A stretch of DNA of 64,000 nucleotides, taken from NCBI RefSeq assembly GCF_030247185.1, contig NC_080571.1, positions 9,776,501 through 9,840,500 on the forward strand, read 5' to 3'. Below the pieces are notes generated by a model. That model was not told the origin of the DNA. It ran no database searches and saw only the letters and a program-made list of their open reading frames with translations. The translations under genes and the position numbers were made by a program. This stretch comes from Malaya genurostris. Lineage: Eukaryota; Arthropoda; Insecta; Diptera; Culicidae. The first letter of the stretch is position 1, and every line of letters begins with the position of its first letter. Below are positions 11,019 to 20,275 of this stretch, in pieces.

Positions 11019-11685
11019 CACGCAGAGAAATAGAAAAATTCTAAAATATTGAGTCTTTAAGTCAACTTCAAACAATTGTTTGAATCGAATAAAACTGTTT
11101 TTGAGTTCAAATTTAAATCAAATAAAACTCTTTTTGAATCAAATTTAGTGTGGCAATGTATATTAGATTCAAATATATTGAGATATGGGTTCAAATTTCA
11201 AATTTTGAAACAAATCAAAAATTTATTTGATTCGAATGCTTGTTAAAGCCTTAGTATTACATTCCTGTAGTGGAATTTGACCTTCTGTTTCAACAGACTT
11301 CGCAGCCGATTCAGAGTGTACAGAACCATTGCATGGCTGGTGCTACGATCCTACTGACAACTACGAATCCTTCCAAGGTCGGGGCTCGAACATACGACAA
11401 CTGGTTTGTAAGACCAGCGCCCTATGCATTGAACCGCCAACCCCGGCCATCGAATGCTTGTTACAGTACATTAAATGTATTTGAATCAAATATGTTGTCG
11501 GATAGATTCAAATCAAAAATTATGTCGACTCTTTAATTAAACTGAATCAAATATACTGAGTCTTAGCTTCAAATTCCAAGTGAAATATTTGAATTTAATG
11601 TTTCTTTTATTGTATTGAATCAACGGAAAATGAAGATAAGCGCTGATTCAAAATAAAAAATCTTTGAATTCAATTTTTCTGCGTG
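11019..11685. mobile_element. MITE with CACGCAGA termini
   Basis: The termini CACGCAGAGAAATAG and TTTTTCTGCGTG are inverted. The interior is made of variants of TTTGAATCAAAT. The empty site at 1222-1526 shows the insertion cleanly. The size without the nested SINE is about 450 bp. Confidence 0.7.
11246..11449 (-). mobile_element. tRNA-derived SINE (Feilai-like)
   Basis: Perfect 14-bp direct repeats TCGAATGCTTGTTA lie at 11232-11245 and 11450-11463. On the minus strand the head (from 11449 downwards) folds like a tRNA: an A-box-like TGGCGGTTCAATG, an anticodon arm CTGGT-CTTACAA-ACCAG and a B-box-like TGTTCGAGCCCC. The loop triplet TAC suggests a valine-type ancestor. The body past the head ends without a clear poly(A). 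From memory it resembles mosquito Feilai-type SINEs; a database search would settle the name. Confidence 0.8.
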
Positions 11686-12196
11686 CAGGTTCCGAGTTTA
11701 ATTCTTGGACTGAATTCTGAACATGAATTCCGAATCAGAATTTAGTTTAAAAATTTAGCTCCATAACTCAGATTTCGAGTTCTATTCCAGAATGCAGGTT
11801 CTGAATTATGAACCTTACTTCTGAAACTGAATTCAGGAAGCATGCAAACGAAGTACAGGAACTAAATGATGGTTTAGAAGTCAAGTCTAAATTCTGGTTC
11901 AGAATCCAAATCTTAAATTTTCGTCCAGAATCTAGATCTAGAATTCATATCTTGAGTTTTGTGCCAGACTTCTGAAGATAGATTAAGGCTCTAGATTCAT
12001 TTCCAAAATCTAGTCAAGAAAAGAGCCCCGCAAAGCTAATTCCAGCATCTAGAATAAGGGTTCAGTTCCAACTTTTTAATCCAAGAATCTAGAATTAAAA
12101 AAAAAGGGTTGATATTACTGCTGGTGGTTGAATTCGGCTGCTCTTCACGACGTCCGGAAAGCAAATGATAACGTAACTTTAGCGTTTCAGATTTAA

Positions 12197-12849
12197 GGGC
12201 TGAGGCCAGTGTGTTTTAGGGTGATTTAGAGGGCTATTTTCACGCTTCAAATCCAATTTTCTCAGAAACGTTGACGAATATAAAAAAACTAAACTAACAA
12301 TTTCTTAGAAAAGTAGTTTAGATTATTCTGTGAAAATTTCAGAATGATTGTTTGACTTTAGCGGTCGGGAAAGTCTTTTATCTGAAGGAAGAATTGCATA
12401 GCTGAAAACGGCAACTTTCAACTTGTTCATTGAATATCTCGCCTTCAAAAGCATGGTTAAAAAATCTATCCTGACAATGTCTAGATAATTTAGTTTAGAT
12501 GCGATTAGTGCATAAAAACATATATGTTGTCGCGATAAAAATTAAGTGAATGTTATTTTTGTAATGGTAAGTCCATTTCTATGGCGGCTCCATTTTTATC
12601 TGCTGTTGTATCCTGGTGACGTAACGAAACATGAGAGAGAAATAAAATCGGCTCAGCAAGGCTGCCAAACAAGCGGTAGCTTCATTGGATTTTATGTGAT
12701 GTAGTCAAACTTGTAACCGAAAATATCAAAACTTTCTTGGCCACCCGGCCACATCGAGAGTCATTTTACACATTTGCGAGAGAGCATGGAGAGAAATGTA
12801 ATACGCAGAGCGAGCCACGTGGTTATACGCGACCTACTGGCCTCAGCCC
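12197..12849. mobile_element. TTAA-flanked non-autonomous element, family A copy 2
   Basis: It is flanked by TTAA at 12193-12196 and 12850-12853. The termini GGGCTGAGGCCAGT and ACTGGCCTCAGCCC are a perfect 14-bp inverted pair, the best preserved of the three copies. At 653 bp it is non-coding. The right TTAA is shared with the left end of a family B element. Confidence 0.8.
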
Positions 12850-12853
12850 TTAA

Positions 12854-14233
12854 TGTGAAATGTAGCGTCATAAAATGTGCGCAAAATTTTATCCGCTGCA
12901 GTTGAACGAACTGTCGCACAAAGCATACCAAGAAAAACGGACACATAGAAACAAGAACTATTTTCAATGATTGAGCGCAGTGGGTTTACCTCTCGTTATA
13001 TTGGCTTGTAAAAAAGACTGGACGTAATGGAATTTTGAATCCTTCACACTTTGAATATATGCTAATTCAATCGTTATTGTTAGTGATTACTCTTACACTA
13101 GAGCTATAAATCATGAGTAATTATGAATGACTAACATGAGGTTATATGTATATGTATTGACTAACTTGCTAACCATGTATATGCCTGATTTTAGTAGCAA
13201 GCATCGGTTCTCCTTCAAAAGAACGGTTGAAGACAAGAAGTATTTTCGATATCTTTGCCAGTCGTTCACCAGGCCCTTCCCGCCGATGAGATAGAATTTA
13301 CGTAAAAGTATTCACCATTAACTTTTTTTCGGAAGCGACTTTCGGAATTGTATAGCATGATGAGTCTAGAAATGTCTGTTTCAACGATAACGAACCGAAG
13401 ACCAAACAGCCTCTGGCCTCCGGTGCCAGAAATCAATAGTTTAATAATTTCTTAGATTACATTATTGGAATACATTCCAATTATAACTAATAGTTCATCA
13501 TACCATGCAGTTAAAATTATTTAGTGAATCTTTTCTCAAGCACATATTTGGGGCACGAAATTGAATATAAAGTTATTTCGTAGTTCCTTATTATTCAATC
13601 GATTTTGAAAGCAAAATCAAGCGTTGATTCATTGTATTCATAATAATTGAAAAACCAATGAATTCTCTCAATGTTTATCACATTGTTTGTATAAATGACA
13701 GCTACTTAGAAAATAAATGATTTCATACAATACTTATTTTATTGTATTCAAGTCGTTTGTATTTCAACACAAAACCCAATGCTGCATAAATTCGGGTCAT
13801 TATTTTATATCTATTTTTTGCTCACGATATAATGCCACCGTGCCCACCGTGCATTTCTCAAACCACCTCAATACGAAACAGCAGCGCGCAAGCAATAAAA
13901 AAAATGCAGAAAAGTTTATGAAAACTTTTTCAATTTTCGGTTGTTTTCGCTAAAATTTTATAATTTTGAGTTGCATTTTCAGATTCATTGTGAAATTCTG
14001 CTACAAATACTACTTTTCAGTTCTAAAATCATCCCCGTGGGACGGAACAGTGACCGTTTATACATTTCAAAAACCAATTACGGCTCGGCAAAGCAAAATT
14101 TCAAAATTCTAAGAATACTTAGTTATGATAAATTTGATTTCGAAAACTTAAGTGATTTTGGTTTTTCGAAAATCGGTCTAGTTTTTGAATAATTGATCAA
14201 AAACGCGATTTTCGCATTCCACTACATTTCACC
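12854..14233. mobile_element. TTAA-flanked non-autonomous element, family B copy 1
   Basis: The left end TGTGAAATGTAGCG follows TTAA; the right end CTACATTTCACC precedes TTAA at 14234-14237. The body (1380 bp) aligns with 14238-16466 and with segments of 54010-59775. I see no open frame of note, so the family depends on a source elsewhere. It is the shortest copy and the best guide to the uninterrupted element. Confidence 0.75.
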
Positions 14234-15335
14234 TTAAGGTGAAATGTAGCGTCATAAAATGTGCGCAAAATTTTATCCGCTTCAGTTGAACGAACCGTCG
14301 CACAAAGCAAACCAAGAAAAACGGACCCATAGAAACAAGAACTTGAATTTGAATCCTTCACACTTTGAATCCTTCACACTTTGAATATATGCTTATTCAA
14401 TCGTTATTGTTAGTGATTACTCTTACACTAGAGCTATAAATCATGAGTTATTATGAATGACTAACATGAGGCTATATGTATATGTATTGACCAACTTGCT
14501 AACCATGTATATGTCTGAGTTTAGTAGCAAGCAAGGATTCTTCTTCAAAAGAACGAACAAGAGAACATTCAAGCATTTTCGATATCTTTGCCAGTAGTTC
14601 ACCAGGCCCTTCCCGCCGATGAGATAGAATATACGTAAAAGTATTTACTTGACTCGCATGAGTTCATCTTACCACGCAGTCAAAATTATTTAGTGAATCG
14701 TTTTTCAAGCACATATTTGGGACACGAAATTAAATATAAAGTTATTTCGTAGTTCATTATTATTCAATCGATTTTGAAAGGAAAATCAAGCGTTGATTCA
14801 TTGTATTCATAATAATTGAAAAACCAATGAATTCCAATAAGTTTTCCATGCCGACTGGCTCGAAGCTGACTCTCAATTTTTATCACATTGTTTGTATCAC
14901 AGGTTAATGAACGATAATACTTGGCTTGTATTCATTTCATTCAGTAGCTTGTCAATGTTGAAGTTTTAGTTTTGCTATAAAAATTGCTACAATCTAAAAT
15001 AATACCTGTTATACGATATTACACAACCAAGCTTTATTGCTTCAGCAACATCAATGCATTGAACTCAACAGAATTGGACATTATTAGCATTATAAATGAC
15101 ATTTACTTAGAAAATAAACGATTTCTTACAATACCCATTTTATTGTATTCAACTAGTTTTTATTTCAACACAAAACCCAATGCTGCATAAATTCGCGTCA
15201 TTATTTTATATGTAATTTTTGTTCACGATATAATGCCACCGTGCCCACCGTGCATTTCTCACACCACCTCAATACGAAACAGAAGCGCGCAAGCTTGTAA
15301 ACTTTTTCAAATTTCGGTTGTTTTAGCTAATATTT

Positions 15336-15589
15336 CGATGTCAACATTTCATAAGGCCACATAAACCAATGAGAGTTTCTCTTTGTTTGCTTTCTCTTTT
15401 GTGAATATCTCCTTAATTTTCACGTGTACCTACAAAGTATTCGTGTAGAATGGAAGACAATATCCCCATGTTTCCAACAGTACCAAATATGTAACGAACG
15501 TTTCTATAATAACGCAGATATAGTCGAAAGAGAAAGTAAACAAAGAGAATAGTCATTTGTTTTTAGGCCCTTTTGAAATGTTGACGTCG
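15336..15589. mobile_element. 254-bp MITE inside family B copy 2
   Basis: The ends CGATGTCAACATTTC and GAAATGTTGACGTCG are inverted, with similarity continuing for over 50 bp per arm. ATTT at 15332-15335 and 15590-15593 is a likely 4-bp target duplication; copy 1 of family B has a single copy there (around 13952). A related element is at 58660-58910. Confidence 0.75.
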
Positions 15590-15648
15590 ATTTTATAATT
15601 TTCAGTTGCATTTTCAGATTCTTTGTGAAATTCTGCTACAAACACTAC

Positions 15649-16412
15649 ACTCAAAAAAAAAAATTGAATTTTACAGGTGACTTAATCCCTCATACGATGT
15701 AATTCATAAAGACCTAATTTGTCAAATGACGGAAAATTTTATTTGTATTGACTTAATGCTAGATGAGCTTGAATTTTACTGGTTTCGACTTGAGTTCTGC
15801 TAGCAGATGCGACTGTATGAATTCAAATGCACCTTTTACCAACCAAGCAGATGCATGCTTCTGTGGCTCAGTTGATTAACAGTCGTACTTGCGATCCAAT
15901 GATTGTCGGTTCAAATCACGGCGTTTGCTATCAGTATTCTTTTTTTATTTCAATGAATTTCATGTCATGGAGTTTTAGACACAATATTAATATCTCTTCC
16001 ACGTAAATTTGCGTGAACTGCGACGCTCCATTTATGTGCATCTATTAAGATGTAAAATCACAGGGTTTTTTTAAGTGTTGTTAAATTAGCTTGAATTTTA
16101 CTGTTTTCGACTGTAACTTGCATTCTGCTAGCAGGTGCGACTGTATGAATTTAAATGCACCTTTCACCAGCCAAGCAGATGTGTGCTTCTGTGGTTCAGT
16201 CGAATAACGAACGTGCTTTGCGATCCAATGCTACTCGGTTCAAGTCGCGGCGGTTGCTATCAGTATTCGTTTTTTTTATTTCAATGAATTTCAAGTTATG
16301 GAATTTTAGCCACAATATAAAATGTTCTTCCACGTGAATTTACGTGAACTGCGATGCTCCATTTATGTGCATCTAATAAGATGTAAAATCACAGGGATAT
16401 TTTTAAGTGTGT
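15649..16412 (+). repeat. tandem pair of elements with tRNA-like Pol III boxes
   Basis: Two units of about 330 bp (roughly 15745-16076 and 16085-16412) match closely. Each holds a tRNA-like stretch: A-box-like TGGCTCAGTTGA at 15864-15875 and B-box-like GGTTCAAATCA at 15908-15918 in the first, and TGGTTCAGTCGA near 16192 and GGTTCAAGTCG at 16237-16247 in the second. The flanks ACACTCAAAAAAA and TTTTTAAGTGT are inverted. A third partial copy lacking the tRNA-like part follows at about 16490-16660. This could be a SINE-derived or Pol III-promoted MITE. The stems are poorly complementary, so it is not a functional tRNA gene. Confidence 0.6.
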
Positions 16413-16470
16413 AGTTTTTGAATAATTGATCAAAAACGCGATTTTCGCATTCCGCTACATTTCACCTTAA

Positions 16471-17241
16471 CACTTACATTGCGGACGGAATGAAACGCTA
16501 TCAATATTTATATTTCTTGATTTGAATGAATTTCATGTCATGGAATTTTCCACTTATATAATATTACACGTTCTTGCACGTAAATCTGCGCGAACTGAAA
16601 CACTCCATCCAAACATGTGCATTCTAAGAGATGTAAAATCATAGAGTTTTTTTCAAAGTGTGTACGGCGAACAAAAAACACGACGACTTGAATGAAGCAC
16701 AATTTTCACCTTAACATGAAAATTCAAATCATCATTTTTGAAAAAAAAACTAGCATCTGTTTGAGACAGTACCTACTTCGATCCTCCCTGTTTTAGGTGA
16801 AATCCCATTTGACATGCTTAAGCGCAAACGATTAAAGCATTTCGTTTCAGTGCGGTGTGGTGTGAAAATAATGATGCGTTTTAGGGCTTCATTGACGGCA
16901 GCTCATATCGTCAATAATGATGCCAAGGATTTCCTTCGGTGGTCATTATTTTCTCGTCATCGAACCCGGTCAGACAAGCACCGTGGAAGCGGAACGACCA
17001 GTCGGAGATGGCGCAGCACAGTAGCGCTGTTGGGGACTGACTTGTAAAGGCAAGAAAAAGCATGATTAATGATAACTGACGATTTATTATGGAGCAGGTG
17101 GCTAGGACACTGAATTGATGATCGGTGGAAAAACAAAACTGTTTGTTGAAATGAGCACTGTATTAAAAATGATTCTAATTAGAAATCAGGCACTAGGAAT
17201 CAGAAGTCAATTTAGAATAATAGACGAAGATTAGACATTTA
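16471..17241. other. partial third unit of the tRNA-like element, then unassigned sequence
   Basis: About 16490-16660 repeats the 3' part of the 15649-16412 units (GATGTAAAATCA, then a T run and AAAGTGTGTA). From 16661 to 17241 I see nothing identifiable; a 77-residue frame at 16814-17047 has no recognised domain. Confidence 0.45.
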
Positions 17242-17600
17242 GGGCCGAGGCCAGTAGGTCGCGTAAAACCACGTGGCTCGCTGTGCGTATTACATTTCTC
17301 TCCATGCTCTCTCGCAAATGTGCAAAATAACTCTCGATGTGGCCGGGTGGCCAAGAAAGTTCTGATATTTTCGGTTACAAGTTTGACTACATCACATAAA
17401 ATCCAAGAAAGCTGCCGTTCGTTTGGCAGCCTTTTTGAGCCGATTTTATTTCTCTCCCATGTTTCGTTACGTTACCAGGGAACTAATATGGCGCCGACAT
17501 AGAAATCGACTTACCTCCCCAAAATTAACTTACACTTCATTTTCATCGCGACAACATATATGTTTTATGCACTAACCGCATCTAGAATTATCTAGACATT

Positions 17601-19591
17601 GCACAGTGGTTCAAAAGCGCAATTTCACCCTCTTAATTGATAACTGATAGGAACGTGGTTTTTGAGGTAGAATAACTTCAGCAAAGTTACTCAGAATGAT
17701 AGACGCCATCTTTTGGCAAATTTTATTTATGTGATTAATCCCTCTAAAAGTTAGATAAAAATATTATTTTAGTTCAGGGCCAACATAGGGGCTAAGTTAC
17801 TTCGCCAAAGTTGTTTAGAAAGTTATTTCAAACAAATTTGCTGAAGATACTATTCCCGTAACTTGAGTGTAATTCATGATATAATGTATTTTCTGAAAAG
17901 AGTGTGCTAAAACCAGTTTTTGTATGGAAACACACATATTTTCAATTTATATGAAATTTTCATGTTCTACAAAGTTTTTCATCATTAAAAACTACACAAC
18001 TTTCTCAAACAAACTATGCTGCTATCATTTGAGTTCAATGAAAGAGAGCCATTTTTCATGTTTTTTATTACAAAATTTCAACTTGTCGATCTTCAAAAGG
18101 CGCAGAAAGAGATGAGACTACTTACATATTAAACTACTTGACAAGAGCTTTCATACCATGGTTGAATTACTCGTCTGCGATCGTCTGCAGGCGAGATATG
18201 TTATTTTCAAATATCCTTGTTCTTGACAGTTGCAATGATAAGGTTCATTGTATATCTGATCAGACTTCAGTATATATTCGTTACCATGGTAACTCTCACA
18301 ATGAATGATTTTTATGGACATCGAAGTCTACAAATAGAAAAGTTTAGTAATCATTACAGACGTAACGTTTTTTGAAAGTGAGATAAGAAGCCACGACTTT
18401 GAAAAGAGGCAATCATCATGTCGAATTACGTTATGTCATTTTTGGTGAGTTTTCTATAGAAAATCTCTGCGGACAAATATCCTCCATTCATCAATTGTAC
18501 TTGCTATATTGTACTGTTCACAATGATTAAGAAGTTTCTTTCATACAGATTTTGAGAGTATTATGCACCCAAGCAATACAGATTACTTTCGAATCGGGAT
18601 CCCATGAATTGGTTATTAGTTTCATCGGATCCTTTGGTTACAAATATTCGTGAATGGCAAAACATTCCAAAAAGAATCTGTCGGACGATGCTAAGAGTCT
18701 TTTAGCTGGTTAAGATCATTGTCAGCTATCATAAAATAAATACAAATAACTAAAAAATGAGCTTTGATCATACTTTTCTCCTCCAAAAAAATGACATAAC
18801 TTAATTCGATTTAATGATTGCTTTTTTTAAGTTGTGACAAAACCGTTACCAAACTATTGGATTTATATACTTCGATGTGCAAAATAAATCATATTTTGTG
18901 GCAAGTACCATAGTAATGAATACATACTGAAATCTGATATTACCTTATCATTGCAAATGTCAAGGACAAGGATATTTTAAAAGAACATATCTCGCCTGCA
19001 GACGATTGCAGACGAGTAATTCAACCACGGTATGAAAGCTCTTGTCAAGTAGTTTAATATGTAAGTAGTCTCATCTTCATTTTTTTGCGCCTTTTGATGA
19101 TAGACAAGTTGAAATTTTGTAATAAAAAACATGAAAAATGGCTCTATATCATTAAACTGAAATGATAGCAGCATAGTATGTTTGAGAAAGTTGTGAAGTT
19201 TTTAATGATGAAAAACTTTGTAGAACATGAAAAACTCATATAAATTGAAAATATATGTGTTTCCATACAAAAACTGGTTTTAAGACACTCTTTTCAGAAA
19301 ATACATTATATCATGAATTACACTCAAGTTACGGGAATAGTATCTTCAGCAAATTTTTTTTTAAAATAACTTTCTGAACAACTTTGTCGAAGTAACTTAG
19401 CCCCTATGGTAGCCCTGAACTAAAATAATATTTTTATCTCACTTTTAGGGGGATTAATCACATATATAAAATTTGCCAAAAGATGGCGTCTATCATTCTG
19501 AGTAACTTTGCTGAAGTTATTCTACCTCAAAAACCACGTTCCTATCAGTTATCAATTAAGAGCGTGAAATTGCGCTTTTGAACCACTGTGC
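17601..19591. mobile_element. 2-kb foldback element with arms of about 0.8 kb
   Basis: The termini GCACAGTGGTTCAAAAGCGC and the reverse complement start a long imperfect palindrome: left arm 17601 to about 18450, right arm about 18780 to 19591. Only about 330 bp in the middle are unpaired. ATT at 17598-17600 and 19592-19594 is the target duplication. A 3-bp target fits the PIF/Harbinger group, but the arms are unusually long and no transposase is present. Confidence 0.75.
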
Positions 19592-19594
19592 ATT

Positions 19595-20000
19595 GGGCCG
19601 TATGAATAAAACGTAGCATGCTTAATTTTTTGGTAGTAAATGCTACGTGTGGATCACGTTCCTGTCAAAACATGCTACAAACTGTAGTATTTACTACAAG
19701 TTTTCGGTAGGTAGCTCTAGAGGTTGCTGCTCGTGTGTTTGCTGATAAAGTGAAGTGCATAAATTAAAAAAGTGGCATTTTTACAGATGTAAGTACGTTT
19801 CTTGCTTTGTGCATGCTTTTGCCAGCTTTTCCGGCTCTGTGTCGATACGGTATGCAGTAAAGGCTTAAATTCGGAAGTAGCATTAACTACATGTTCGAAC
19901 TAGTTTTTTATTCATACCAAACCGCGTTATACCCTGTGGATTTTGTTTTTGAGAAGATACTACAAACAACAGCCTTTACTACATTTTATTCATACGGCCC
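19595..20000. mobile_element. 406-bp MITE with GGGCCGTATG termini
   Basis: Termini GGGCCGTATGAATAAAA and TTTTATTCATACGGCCC are inverted for more than 20 bp. ATT at 19592-19594 and 20001-20003 flanks it. Because the uninterrupted family A copies read GACATTGTCAGG, this MITE must have inserted first and the foldback second, at the ATT on its left edge. Confidence 0.8.
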
Positions 20001-20275
20001 ATTGTCAGGATAGATTTTTGCTCCATGCTTTTGAAGGCGAGATACGCAAGAACAAGTTGAAAGTTGCTCTTTTTTATCTATGCAATTCTTCCTGCAGAAA
20101 AAAGACTTTCCCGACCACTAAAGTCAAACAATCATTCTGAAACTTTCACAGAATAATCTAAACTAATTTTATTAGAGATTGTCAGTTGGGTTTTTTGATA
20201 TTCGTCACCGTTTCTGAGAAAATCAGATCTGAAGCGAGGAAATAGCCCTTTAAAATGCCCTAAAACACACTGGCC

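Larger units (their letters stand above)
10910..12090. repeat. GAATTC-rich degenerate dispersed repeat, copy 2, interrupted
   Basis: The halves 10910-11018 and 11686-12090 together match the copy at 1222-1526 in order and orientation. The break holds a MITE with a SINE. Confidence 0.65.
14238..16466. mobile_element. TTAA-flanked non-autonomous element, family B copy 2
   Basis: It starts GGTGAAATGTAGCG directly after the TTAA at 14234-14237 that also closes copy 1, and ends GCTACATTTCACC before TTAA at 16467-16470. It is longer than copy 1 because of a 254-bp MITE (15336-15589) and a tandemly duplicated element with tRNA-like boxes (about 15649-16412). Confidence 0.75.
17242..20275. mobile_element. 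family A copy 3 (reverse orientation), split by two nested elements
   Basis: Outer parts 17242-17600 and 20004-20275 are the reverse complement of 12197-12849. Alignment shows the break at GACATT/GTCAGG. The left terminus AGGGCCGAGGCCAGT is intact; the right terminus stops at ACTGGCC and lacks the last bases. Confidence 0.8.

Noticed and set aside
11372..11449. Functional tRNA-Val gene on the minus strand
   Set aside because: The tRNA-like part is the head of a SINE with its own target duplication and lacks a proper acceptor stem pairing.
15857..15928. Functional tRNA gene
   Set aside because: A-box and B-box motifs are present but the acceptor and T stems are not complementary and the unit is part of a duplicated element.
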